Below, piece after piece: positions 41,914 through 51,300 of a stretch of 58,217 nt of DNA. Position 1 is the first letter of the stretch; every line of letters begins with the position of its first letter. The position numbers and the translations under genes were made by a program. Source of the stretch: COMBO-56-21 sp038852315 (GTDB lineage Archaea; Thermoplasmatota; Thermoplasmata; UBA10834); contig JAWCKF010000009.1 of NCBI GenBank assembly GCA_038852315.1, positions 1-58,217 on the forward strand, in the 5' to 3' direction. Under the pieces are notes generated by a model. It saw only the letters and a program-made list of their open reading frames with translations, was not told where the DNA came from and ran no database searches.

Positions 41914-42861
41914 TCACATCGTCCCGAAGTCCACAGGAGTGGACATCGCGGGCTTGAACCTCAACTTCTTGATCTTCTCCTCGGGCATCTTGCGCATGTA
42001 GGCGGCGCGGTCCTCCACGCCGAACACCCACTCCTCAAGGTACCTCATCGTGCTGTCGTGGTCCTTCGTGATCTCGTCCCATTGCATGTAGAACTCGTTG
42101 TCCCTGTCGTAATAGCCCTGGACATAGGATGGGTGTGCGCACCACGGCTCGTGGACAACAGCGTGGACGATGAAATCGGGTATGAGCGTCCTGTTCGGGT
42201 CGGACCTTATGACTGACTCGTCCACAATCTCCTCGGCGCTTACGATAACCTTCTTCGCGGCGAACGCAGCGTCCCTCTGCTCGCCGACAATGCCCCATAT
42301 GTGCGAGTTGCCGCTCCTGTCACACCGCTGTACATGGACGACAGCCACGTCGGGCTTGAGCGGGGGCACGACAGAAACCTCGTCGCCGGTGTATGGGTCC
42401 TTCACGGTCTTGATCATGCTGTTGTTGGCCGGCAGATCTGAGCCGATGTTGGTCCTGAGGGGCAGGAAGGGCATGTTGGTCGCCCCTGCGAACAGTCTGC
42501 CGGACAGCCCGAAGTGTGTGTACTCCTCTATCTCGAGCGGCTTCCAGTCAGCGGGCGCAGGCTGGCCCTCCTTGGGCTTCGGCCTCTCTATGGCCCTCCT
42601 GAAGCACCTCAGGGAGCCCACGCCAGGGTTCCCGGCGTAGCTGAATATGAGCTTTCTAGCGCATCCAGCTGCTATCATCTGGTCGTAGATTATGTCCGGC
42701 GTCGCGCGCGCGAGCACCAGATTCTTCCTTCCCTGGCGGATTATCTCATGGCCGGCGGCGAACGGTATCAAGTGGGTGAACCCGGCAAGGTATGCCAGAT
42801 CGCCGTCCCGCACGAACTTGGCCACGGCCTCTTTCATGGTCATGAGTTTGTCCGAATCCAC
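41914..42861 (-). CDS. CoA-transferase alpha subunit (glutaconate/3-oxoacid type)
   Basis: About 315 residues. It has the alpha-subunit pattern AVAKFVRDGDLAYLAGFTHLIPFAAGHEIIRQG at the start, DQMIAAGCARKLIFSYAG and RTNIGSDL...PPLKPDVAVVHVQRCDRSGNSHIWG. GTG 42861 follows AGGAGGTG at good spacing and is preferred; GTG 42870 or ATG 42843 are alternatives. It overlaps or abuts the DUF35 gene and is followed by the beta subunit, so the four genes are co-translated. Substrate not identifiable by sequence alone. Confidence 0.88.
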   Translation of the reverse strand: MDSDKLMTMKEAVAKFVRDGDLAYLAGFTHLIPFAAGHEIIRQGRKNLVLARATPDIIYDQMIAAGCARKLIFSYAGNPGVGSLRCFRRAIERPKPKEGQPAPADWKPLEIEEYTHFGLSGRLFAGATNMPFLPLRTNIGSDLPANNSMIKTVKDPYTGDEVSVVPPLKPDVAVVHVQRCDRSGNSHIWGIVGEQRDAAFAAKKVIVSAEEIVDESVIRSDPNRTLIPDFIVHAVVHEPWCAHPSYVQGYYDRDNEFYMQWDEITKDHDSTMRYLEEWVFGVEDRAAYMRKMPEEKIKKLRFKPAMSTPVDFGTM

Positions 42862-42862
42862 T

Positions 42863-43285
42863 TCATCCACCTCCTGTTGGAACGAACTTGAAGCCGTACC
42901 TTATCACGCCCTCTTCTGAGTATATTCTCCGAAGCTCAGCTGTCACAGGCATGTCTATGGTCACCTGCTTCGGGTCCACGTCGGCTATCTGACCTATGAC
43001 CTTTGGCCCCTCGTCCAGCTGCACTATCGCGACCGGATACTGACCGCCGGCCTTCTCCTGGTCGGCGAACTCGGGTGGGGCTCCGCCTGCGCTTATGAGC
43101 ACGAACGTGTGGACCCTGCCCCTCCCGCTGAGCTGAATCTCCTCGAACTCCGATGACGCGTTGCACTTCCTGCACACGCCTTTCGGGGGGAAATTGACAG
43201 CTCCGCACTTCTTGCACTTGTGGCCTATCAGCTTGTATCTCTGGGGTATCGTCCTCCAATACATCGGGACTGACACATGCGCCAT
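42863..43285 (-). CDS. DUF35 zinc-ribbon/OB-fold protein (thiolase partner)
   Basis: A 140-residue acyl-CoA-binding partner protein. The zinc ribbon is CKKCGAVNFPPKGVCRKC (about residues 24-41), followed by the OB fold with GRGRVHTFVLI and YPVAIVQLDEGPKVIGQI. In archaeal mevalonate synthesis a DUF35 protein bridges acetoacetyl-CoA thiolase and HMG-CoA synthase and channels the intermediate. Here the same three-gene set occurs, with a degenerate synthase, next to CoA-transferase genes, pointing to a related complex with a different role. Confidence 0.9.
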   Translation of the reverse strand: MAHVSVPMYWRTIPQRYKLIGHKCKKCGAVNFPPKGVCRKCNASSEFEEIQLSGRGRVHTFVLISAGGAPPEFADQEKAGGQYPVAIVQLDEGPKVIGQIADVDPKQVTIDMPVTAELRRIYSEEGVIRYGFKFVPTGGG

Positions 43286-43296
43286 CCTTCCTCACC

Positions 43297-44322
43297 TCAC
43301 ACAATGGCCTTCTTGAGCTTCAGATACTTCACGTAGTCGATGTACTCTTTCCTCTCGAGTTCGGCCTGATAGCCCGCCTTGGGCTTGCGATCGGAGACGA
43401 CGCGGAAGCTGATAGCGTCGCTCCCCGCACCCGAGCCGTACGATATGACCAGGATCTTGTCGCCAACCTTCGACGCCTCAAGAGCTGCGGCAAGGGAGAC
43501 TGGCGTGGAGGCGGCCCCCAAGTCCCCCAGGAACTTGGATGTAAGGCTCGACGAGACCTGGGCATCCGTGAACTGCAGCCTCCCTCCCACAGTCATGGGC
43601 ACACGGGCATCGGGCTGCTGTATGACAACATGGCTGTAATCCTCTGGCTTCCTGTTGAGCTTCTTGAGCAATGCTGTGGCAGCCTTCGAGGTATTGTTTA
43701 TCAGCGAGGACTCCGAGAACTTCTTGACGTTCAAATCGCGGAGCACTTCGTCCTCCCTGGTCCTGAAACGCTCCCCGAAATGCTCGCTGACGTGCGACGC
43801 GTGCCCCTCATACTCGGCCAGCAGGTTGTCGCTCGACAGGACGAAGGCAGCAGCTCCTGCCCCAAGGCCGTGCTCGAACGAATCCCACATGCTAGCCACG
43901 GGGGCGTCAGCTGCGGCCACGAGTGCGGTGCCCTCCGGGTTTGCCATGAGGTGCTCGATGCACGCGAGCATGGCCTCGGTGCCTGCCCGGGTAGAAGTCG
44001 TGTGGTCGGAGCACAGTGCTCCGTTGGGCACCCCGAGACTCACCATGACCGTCCCGGAGAGCAGCTTCTCCACGTACGGAGGCGTGGTCGATGCCAGTGC
44101 AAATCTTGTGACCTTCTCCGGCCCGACGGGCACAGATTCGAGGGCCCTCCTGGACACCTTCGCGGCGGCCGTGAGGACATCTTCGTCGAAACCCATCACC
44201 GATTTCTCGCTGACGCCCGCAGCGGCGAACGACCCCCAGGCCTTGACGTAGTCGTCCCTCTTTATCCTGAACCTCGGGATGTAGACGCCGTACCCTGATA
44301 TGCCCACCGCCACTGCGTTCAC
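43297..44322 (-). CDS. HMG-CoA synthase-like protein lacking the catalytic triad
   Basis: About 341 residues in the thiolase-like fold of archaeal HMG-CoA synthase, starting at GTG 44322 within the end of the thiolase gene. The start AVGISGYGVYIPRFRIK and the overall order match the family. By eye the catalytic cysteine (FACKAGTAAM in true enzymes) is threonine in TTSTRAGTEAM, the histidine (FHQPNG) is glutamine in VIQQPDAR, and the glutamate segment (SESHPYAVKP) reads ASTTPPYVEK. It therefore cannot work as a normal synthase; a structural or CoA-binding role in the thiolase-DUF35 complex is likelier. A mevalonate-pathway synthase must be elsewhere. Confidence 0.85.
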   Translation of the reverse strand: MNAVAVGISGYGVYIPRFRIKRDDYVKAWGSFAAAGVSEKSVMGFDEDVLTAAAKVSRRALESVPVGPEKVTRFALASTTPPYVEKLLSGTVMVSLGVPNGALCSDHTTSTRAGTEAMLACIEHLMANPEGTALVAAADAPVASMWDSFEHGLGAGAAAFVLSSDNLLAEYEGHASHVSEHFGERFRTREDEVLRDLNVKKFSESSLINNTSKAATALLKKLNRKPEDYSHVVIQQPDARVPMTVGGRLQFTDAQVSSSLTSKFLGDLGAASTPVSLAAALEASKVGDKILVISYGSGAGSDAISFRVVSDRKPKAGYQAELERKEYIDYVKYLKLKKAIV

Positions 44323-45485
44323 CTCCTCATGATGATCACGGAGACTGTCCCGCCCGACCCCCCGACGTTGTGGGTCAGACCGCACTCTGCGCCTTTGACC
44401 TGCCGAGAGGGCTTCTGTACCGAGCCCCTGAGTTGGTGGAACATCTCGTATGCCTGACCCGTGCCTGTCGATCCAATCGGATGCCCTTTGGACTTCAGCC
44501 CTCCGCTCGGGTTGACAGGTTTGTCTCCAGTGAGCTGCGTGTGACCCTCCTCCAGGTACCTTCCAGCCTCGCCTTTCCTGCAGAACCCGAGATCCTCGTA
44601 TGCGAGGAGTTCAGCTATGGTAAAGCAGTCGTGTACTTCCGCCAGCTGTATGTCCTTCGGCCCCAGTCCAGCCATCTTGTAGGCCCTTTCCGCGGCCCTC
44701 TTCGTACCCTCCAGCGTCGTGACTGAATCCCTGTCATGAATCGCCAGATAGTCGCTGGAACCGCCGAAGCCCGCGACATAGACCGGCGTGTCAGTGAACC
44801 GCTTGGCCAGCTCAGCGTCGCACACGAGTACGGCGGACGCACCGTCCGTGGTGGAACAGCAGTCGAACAGGTTGAGCGGGTCGGCCACGATCGGGCTCTT
44901 GACGGCCTGCTCGAGCGTTATCTCCCTCTGGAACTGCGCCTTTGGATTCTGGGCGCCGTTCTTGTGGTTCTTCACAGCCACTCCTGAGAGGTGTTCTCTC
45001 TTGGTCCCGAACTCGTGCATATGCCTTCGCGCGATGAGAGCGTAAAGCCCAGCAAAGGTCGTTCCAGCGAGCCTCTCATACTCAGTGTCGCCTGAGACGC
45101 CGAGCCAGTATTTCTGCTTCATGCCGGAGACATCGGTCATCTTCTCAACCCCTCCGGCCAAAACCACAGAATGGGTCCCTGAGAGGACGTCCATGACCGC
45201 TGCCATGAGCGCGTACCCTCCGGAGGCGCATGCGTTCTCCACCCTCTGCGCGTGTATGTACGGCAACCCGACATACTCGCAGACCAACGCGGACATGTTG
45301 CCAAGCTGGAAACCGCCCGAGCCGAGGTTGCCTATGTATGCGGCCTCAACGATCTTGGGGTCGTAATTCTTGTCAACGCTGGCGACCATATCCTTGTAAG
45401 CCTCGAAGAACAGTTCCTTGATGCCCTTGTCCGGGAACTCACCGTACTTGCTCTGCCCCGCACCAACGATTGCCACCTTCTTCAT
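44319..45485 (-). CDS. Thiolase (archaeal acetyl-CoA acetyltransferase / SCP-x type)
   Basis: A 388-residue thiolase. The acylated cysteine is in VENACASGGYAL (about residue 85), the catalytic histidine region HDCFTIAELLAYEDLG and the GGLKSKGHPIGSTG loop are intact, and the final CGLTHNVGGSGG matches archaeal forms. First gene of the six-gene operon, started by a TATA box at 45600-45609. It can run in the cleavage direction (3-oxoacyl-CoA + CoA to acetyl-CoA + shorter acyl-CoA) or in condensation; the CoA-transferase and aminotransferase genes favour cleavage. Confidence 0.92.
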   Translation of the reverse strand: MKKVAIVGAGQSKYGEFPDKGIKELFFEAYKDMVASVDKNYDPKIVEAAYIGNLGSGGFQLGNMSALVCEYVGLPYIHAQRVENACASGGYALMAAVMDVLSGTHSVVLAGGVEKMTDVSGMKQKYWLGVSGDTEYERLAGTTFAGLYALIARRHMHEFGTKREHLSGVAVKNHKNGAQNPKAQFQREITLEQAVKSPIVADPLNLFDCCSTTDGASAVLVCDAELAKRFTDTPVYVAGFGGSSDYLAIHDRDSVTTLEGTKRAAERAYKMAGLGPKDIQLAEVHDCFTIAELLAYEDLGFCRKGEAGRYLEEGHTQLTGDKPVNPSGGLKSKGHPIGSTGTGQAYEMFHQLRGSVQKPSRQVKGAECGLTHNVGGSGGTVSVIIMRR

Positions 45486-45804
45486 TTCGATCCCCCGTGG
45501 TCCGTCGATAGGTCATCCGTTCTACCGAGCGCCAAACACGAGCGTCCAGAGTACCTGGATGGCATGTCTGGAACGCCGCCTTCCCAAATCGGGCGGACCG
45601 TATTTAACGATTGGCGACCAACACATGCCGGGAACGGAGTTTCGACAGAGCGGTCCGAATCCATGAGCATCTGTGCCGCCCTCGTTCCCATTTTCGTATT
45701 CTCCAATCGGACTTCGTAACAGTGCTGACACCAGCCTCGGCAGAGGATAAATAGAGATTGAGCGATGATGACTTCAGAGAGCTTCTGCGCAGACGGTGGA
45801 GCAA
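45486..45804. other. Divergent promoter region between the thiolase operon and kamA
   Basis: No supported gene. The minus-strand TATA box CGTTAAATAC (45600-45609) serves the thiolase operon and the plus-strand GGATAAATAG (45745-45754) serves kamA, with about 135 nt between them. GGTGGAG just before ATG 45805 is a good ribosome site. Shared control of both units from this region is plausible. Confidence 0.6.
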
Positions 45805-47082
45805 ATGCGTTCCTACAGGGACATTCCGCTCTGGAAGAATGTCAAGCAAAGGGACTGGGATGATTGGAGGTGGCAGCTGAGAAACAGAATCCAAACGGTG
45901 GAGCAGCTGAAGCAGGTCATCAACCTCACACCCGAGGAGGAGGAGGGCGTAAAGAAGTGCCTCGGGGTGCTGAGGATGGCCATCTCGCCTTACTTCGCGA
46001 GCCTGATGGACCCGGACGACCCCAACTGCCCTATCAGAAAGCAGGCTGTGCCTACCGTAAGGGAACTGGAGTTCAAGGATTCCGACATGGAGGATCCCCT
46101 CTTCGAGGACATCGATTCGCCTACGCCGGGAATCACCCACAGGTATCCGGACAGGGTTTTGTTCCTCATCACCGACATGTGCGGCAACTATTGCAGGCAC
46201 TGCACAAGGAGGCGCTACGCTGGGCACACCGACAGACAGAGGGACAAGCGAGAGATAGACGCGGCGATAAGATACATCAAGGAGCACGAAGAGGTGAGGG
46301 ATGTTCTGCTGTCAGGCGGTGACGCGCTCATGGTCTCAGACGCCGTGCTCGAGGACATCATCAGGCGGCTGAGAGCCATAGACCATGTCGAGATAGTCCG
46401 GATAGGCAGCCGCGCACCGTGCACCCTGCCACAGAGGATAACACCAGACCTCTGCAAGATGCTCTCCAAGTACCACCCGATTTGGCTCAACACGCACTTC
46501 AACCACCCGAAGGAGATAACTCCGGAATCGAAGCGCGCCGTGGAGATGCTGGTGGATGCAGGGATACCCGTCGGGAACCAGTCTGTCTTGCTGAAAGGGA
46601 TAAACGACTGCCCGACGATCATGAAGAAGCTGTGCCACGAGCTCGTGAAGATCAGGTGCAGGCCGTACTACTACTACCAGTGCGACATCTCAAAAGGACT
46701 CGAGCACTTCAGGACCGACGTGATGAAAGGCATCGAGATCCAGGAGGCTTTGAGGGGACACACATCCGGTTTCGCAGTTCCGGCATTCATCATCGACGCA
46801 CCAGGGGGCGGAGGCAAGATACCCGTCGCGCCCACATATCTCATATCGATGTCAGACAAGAAGGTCGTACTGAGGAACTACGAAGGCGGGACATTCTCGT
46901 ACCCACAGCCTCGGGACCGTGTCAGCGTGTGTCCTCCGACCTGCAGGCTCTGCGAGGACTACGCAGAGGTCGAGAGCAAGGAGGGTGTTGCGGGGGTCCT
47001 GTCCGGCCAGAAGATGTGCCTCGTGCCGGCAGGCACGCTCAGGGAGACCCGCCGGAAGGCCATCAAGAAGAGAGGTAAGTGA
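45805..47082 (+). CDS. kamA: L-lysine 2,3-aminomutase (radical SAM)
   Basis: Radical SAM/PLP enzyme making L-beta-lysine from L-lysine. About 425 residues. The [4Fe-4S]/SAM cluster motif is CGNYCRHCTRRR (CxxxCxxC, about residue 129), followed by LLSGGDALMVSD. PLP/substrate regions include YYYYQCDISKGLEHFRT and FIIDAPGGGGKIPV; the two aspartates known to hold the lysine side-chain amino group lie in these segments and are present, favouring lysine over glutamate. The C-terminal CPPTCRLC suggests the zinc site of clostridial-type enzymes. ATG 45805 is preferred to GTG 45796. Products may serve the divergent degradation operon or the osmolyte N-acetyl-beta-lysine. Confidence 0.92.
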   Translation: MRSYRDIPLWKNVKQRDWDDWRWQLRNRIQTVEQLKQVINLTPEEEEGVKKCLGVLRMAISPYFASLMDPDDPNCPIRKQAVPTVRELEFKDSDMEDPLFEDIDSPTPGITHRYPDRVLFLITDMCGNYCRHCTRRRYAGHTDRQRDKREIDAAIRYIKEHEEVRDVLLSGGDALMVSDAVLEDIIRRLRAIDHVEIVRIGSRAPCTLPQRITPDLCKMLSKYHPIWLNTHFNHPKEITPESKRAVEMLVDAGIPVGNQSVLLKGINDCPTIMKKLCHELVKIRCRPYYYYQCDISKGLEHFRTDVMKGIEIQEALRGHTSGFAVPAFIIDAPGGGGKIPVAPTYLISMSDKKVVLRNYEGGTFSYPQPRDRVSVCPPTCRLCEDYAEVESKEGVAGVLSGQKMCLVPAGTLRETRRKAIKKRGK

Positions 47083-47167
47083 TGGACCGCCGCGCGTGAT
47101 ATCCCTGCCCGAAAAGGTTAAGTGCGGCCATATTATCTTCGCCACCCACATTCTGAGAGTGGATATC

Positions 47168-48364
47168 GTGGAGAGGAACATCATTGTTGAGAGGCTCACA
47201 CAACTGCCGATAGAGGAGCAGAATGTCGAATTCGTTGAGCGAAAGGGCCTGGGGCATCCGGACAGCATCGCGGATGGCCTCGCCGAGAGTGTCAGCCGGG
47301 CGCTGTGCAAGATGTACCAGGAGCGGTACGGACGGATACTGCACCACAACACGGACGAGGTCGAGGTTGTCGGCGGGCAGTCCGCACCAGAGTTCGGGGG
47401 TGGGACCATACTCGAGCCGGTCTACATCCTGCTGGTGGGGCGGGCGACCACAGAGGTCAACGGGAAGAGGCTGCCATACAGGACCTGCGCCCTCAAGGCC
47501 GCATACTCATACCTGGAGAAGAACTGCAAGAACCTCGATGTCGAATGGGGCGTCACGCTCGATTGCAGGATAGGCCAGGGCAGCGTGGACCTGAGAGGGC
47601 TCTACGAAACTCAGCGCCTGCTGTCCAACGACACCTCCTTCGGCGTCGGATACGCACCCCTCAGCGAGACGGAGAAGGTCACTCTCGAGACCGAGAAGTA
47701 CATCAACGGCAAGCTGTGGAAGACGTTGCCCGAGATCGGTGAAGACGTGAAGGTCATGGCCTGCCGGATGGGCGACAGGATCGACCTCACTGTGGCAGCG
47801 GCGATAGTGTCGGGAAAGACTCCGGACAAGGAGCACTACAAGAGCGTGATCGAGGAGGCGACCCAGAGGATAACGGACTTCGCCCAGAAGTTCACGAGGC
47901 GCGAGTTGAGGGTATTCGTCAACACGGCAGATGACTATGAGAGGAACATCTACTATCTCACCGTGTCGGGGCTGAGCATGGAGAACGGCGATGACGGCTC
48001 CGTGGGCAGGGGCAACAGGGCGAACGGGCTGATAACGCCCATGAGGCCCATGAGCATGGAGGCGTCGGCGGGAAAGAACCCCGTCACGCACGTCGGCAAG
48101 CTGTACAACGTGCTCGCGAACCAGGTTGCGGACGAGATACACAAGTTGGGCAGGGGCGACATCGTCGAGGTCCACACGCGCATACTCTCCCAGATAGGGA
48201 AGCCCATAGACATGCCCCAGGCGGCCAGCGCGAAGGTGATATACGCCGACAATGTCAATCCTCACAGGTACGAGAAGGAGATCCGGTCGGTCTTCGATGA
48301 AAGGCTCGCGCACATAACGGACCTCACGGATCAGATAGTGCAGGGCAAGATCTCGGTCTTCTGA
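47168..48364 (+). CDS. mat: S-adenosylmethionine synthetase, archaeal type
   Basis: Archaeal methionine adenosyltransferase (COG1812 family) of 398 residues. It starts MERNIIVERL at GTG 47168 (GTG 47159 is also possible), and has VEFVERKGLGHPDSIADGLAE, HHNTDEVEVVGGQSAPEFGGG, GSVGRGNRANGLITPMRPMSMEA and GKNPVTHVGKLYN. A TATA-like CATATTATC lies near 47129-47137, so it is likely to have its own nearly leaderless transcript. It provides SAM, also needed by the upstream radical SAM enzyme. It converges with the giant DUF835 gene only 7 nt away. Confidence 0.94.
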   Translation: MERNIIVERLTQLPIEEQNVEFVERKGLGHPDSIADGLAESVSRALCKMYQERYGRILHHNTDEVEVVGGQSAPEFGGGTILEPVYILLVGRATTEVNGKRLPYRTCALKAAYSYLEKNCKNLDVEWGVTLDCRIGQGSVDLRGLYETQRLLSNDTSFGVGYAPLSETEKVTLETEKYINGKLWKTLPEIGEDVKVMACRMGDRIDLTVAAAIVSGKTPDKEHYKSVIEEATQRITDFAQKFTRRELRVFVNTADDYERNIYYLTVSGLSMENGDDGSVGRGNRANGLITPMRPMSMEASAGKNPVTHVGKLYNVLANQVADEIHKLGRGDIVEVHTRILSQIGKPIDMPQAASAKVIYADNVNPHRYEKEIRSVFDERLAHITDLTDQIVQGKISVF

Positions 48365-48371
48365 CGGGGCG

Positions 48372-51300
48372 TCAGTGGGACTCCGCAGGCGCCCCCTCGA
48401 GCTTTTTCAGCTCGTCCTCCTTGGACTTGAGTACGCGGGCCAGGCCCGTCAGTTCCTCCTCTATCGAGTGAAGCCTCTCCCACTCACTCTCGAGGCGCTG
48501 CTCGTCTTTCCTCAACGCCTCCTCGCGCTCCGCCAGCTTCAGGTACATCTCGTCGAGCTCGTGCTTCCGCCTCTCGAGTTCTGCCACGACCTTTTCGTCC
48601 ACGAGCTTCTCCAGGCCGGACTTCGATGCCTCGAGCTTCTCCCACATGTCCTGCACCTCTGAGCGCTCCCTTTCGATGCGCTCCATCTCCACCGTAAGGG
48701 TCCGCTCTTTGGTTTCCAGGTCCCTCTCACGCGCCCTGAGCTCTTCATAGAGGCTTCTCAGTTCGGCCTCCCTGCTCGCAAGCGATTCCTCGGTCTGTGC
48801 GAGGGCCTCGCGCGCCTTCGTGACGCCAGCAGCCTCTCTGGCGATCGCCTCAGCCCTCTCCCTGACCTCCTCTTCCAGCTTCTCACGCCTGGCTATCAGT
48901 TCGAGCCGCCACTTCTCCAGCTCCTGCCTCAGCTGTTCGAGCCCTGAATCCTTCTGCCGGAGCAACTCCCTCTCCCTCTCCAACTCGGCCTGGAGCTGCT
49001 CGAACTCCCTGACGCTCTTCTCGAGGGCCGCGGTCCGTACCTTCAGGTCCTCCTCCCGAGCGCGCAGCTCCTCCTTCTCGAGGGCTACAACGTCTGCCAG
49101 CGACCTCATCTCGGTGAGAGAGCGTTCAGCCTCCTGTTCGCGCGCCAACAGAGCTTTCTCCCGTCTCTCCAGTTGCGCGATCGAGTCTGCCACATGAGCC
49201 TCCCTCTTTGCCAACTCCGCCTCCCGCTGCTCTATCTCGTTTATGGCTGAGAGCGTCTGGGCCGCCTGGCTTTCCAGCGTGGCCTGCTTGGCCTGCAGCG
49301 TCTCCTGAGCCCTTGCCAGCTCGTCCTTGGTATTCTCCAGCGCCTGCCTGGCCTCTTCAAGCTCTGCAGCCATCTTGTCTAGTTCGGCCTGCCTCCCCGT
49401 GAGCCTGCCAGCTTCGGCAGAAATCTGCCTCTCCCTCTCGGCAAGGTTCTTCGCCCTCTCGTCGAGCGATCTGAGTGTAGCGGCAATCTTGGCCCGCTCC
49501 GCCTCCAGTGCAGTTTCCTGCGCACGCACTTCCTCCTTTGAGGCAGCGAGGCTCCTCTCGGCCTCCTGGAGCTCGGCCCTCTTGCGCTCGATCGAATCGC
49601 TGGACCTTGCGAGCTCCGCCCCCAGCTCCTGCAGGCGGCGCGCCTCTTCGGCGAGTTTCGATTCCCGCGCCTCCAGCTCATGGGCCCTCTTAGAGAGATC
49701 GTCCCTCGCCTGCTCCAGCTCGGCTCGTTCCTTGTCGAGCGCCTCTCGCATTCTTGCAGCCTCGGCCGCGACAACGCGCACCCTCTCGGTCTCTGACTCC
49801 AGCTGCGCGCGTACCTCCGACTCCTTCGCGGCAATCGCGCCTTCCCTCTCCCTTAGGGAGCTCTCAAGGTTCTGGAGCGCTACCTCTTTGGCCATAAGCT
49901 CTTGGGATCTTCTCTCCAGCTCGGCTGAGGCCGCCGCCAAGCGCTCCCTTGCCTTCGCGATTTCTGAGTCAGCCTCCCTTATCTTCGCTTCGACCATTTC
50001 GGATTTCTGCAGCACGACGTGCTCTTTCTCGGCCAGCTGTGCGCGCCGCTGCTCGAGTTCCGTCTGAAGCTTCTCCAAGGCATCCTCACGAGAGGCGATG
50101 TCTCTCTCCCTCTCGACGATGCCCGATTCGCGCCCGGCGACCTCTTTCTCCTTGCCCTCCAGCTCGGCCATCCTACGGCTGAGCTCACCCTGCGCGGCCT
50201 CGAGCCTCTTCTCCCTCTCGAGCAGCGAGTTGCTGCGTTCCTCCATCTGTGCCACTCTCTCCTCGAGGTCCTGCTTGGCCGCTTCCAGATCAGCCCAGGC
50301 CTTGTCGATCTCCTTCTGCATCCTGTCCTTCTCTGCCCTCAGCGTCTCCCATTCTCTGGCAAGGTCATCCTTCTGCTGAGCTAGCGATTGTTTGTCTGCC
50401 CTGAGGAGCTCCACCTGTTCAGCGATTGCCTTCTTGGCGCCCTCGACCGCCGCTTCGGCCTCAGCCAGCTTCTGCGTCCTGGACTCGAGGTCTGCCTGCA
50501 TGGAAAGCAGCTCCTGCTGCCTTCTGCTCGCCTCCTGCTCCGTGATCGTCATCCTGTTTCTCACGGCCTCAAGCGAGGCGGCCTCGGCGGCAAGGCGCTT
50601 CTCTCTGTCTTCCAGGTCTGAGAACTTCGCATTGAAGTCGCTCTCCAGCTTAGCCCTCTCTCGCGCCAGCGCCTCTGAGAGCTTCTCGGCCTCTTCCTGG
50701 GCCCTCTGGGCCGCGGCCTCTCGGGAGGACAACTGCGCCTCTCTGTTCAGGAGCGCTTCCTCCTTCGCCTTGAGCGTATCAGATATCTCGTCAAGCTGCT
50801 GTTTCCACTGTTCGAGCTCGAGCTGCTGCGTGGCCACCTCATGCGCCCTCTCATCGAGCTCCGCCTTCTCCGCCTCGAACCTCTGGAACGAGTCCTCAAG
50901 CGCCTGCCTCTTCTCCTCTAGGGCCTTTCGCTCGCTCTCGGACGATGCCAGCTGCTCCCTCAATATGCGCTCGCGCTCCTCGAAGGTCGCTTTCGTCTGC
51001 TGAAGCATCTCGGCCGTCGCTTGCAGGTTTTCCTGTTTCATCTGGAGCTCTTTCTCCATGGCATCGAGCTCGTCCTTCTTCTTGTTCAGCTGTCTTCTGA
51101 GGCCGTCAAGCGCGACGCGCTCCTCGGCCATCTTCAGCTCAGAGGCCGCGACGTCGCTCGCCCTCTGATTGAGGATGGTCCGCATCTCCTCCACCGAGAG
51201 AGCCTTCTCGTCGATCTCCTTCCGCTCCTCCTGGAGCTTCGCGACCTTCTCGTCGATCTCTCTCTGGGCTTCTTCGATCTGCCTCAGAGTGTCATTCCTC

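Noticed and set aside
43297..44322. Annotation as a functional mevalonate-pathway HMG-CoA synthase
   Set aside because: The catalytic Cys, His and Glu positions appear replaced, so the usual reaction is not supported.
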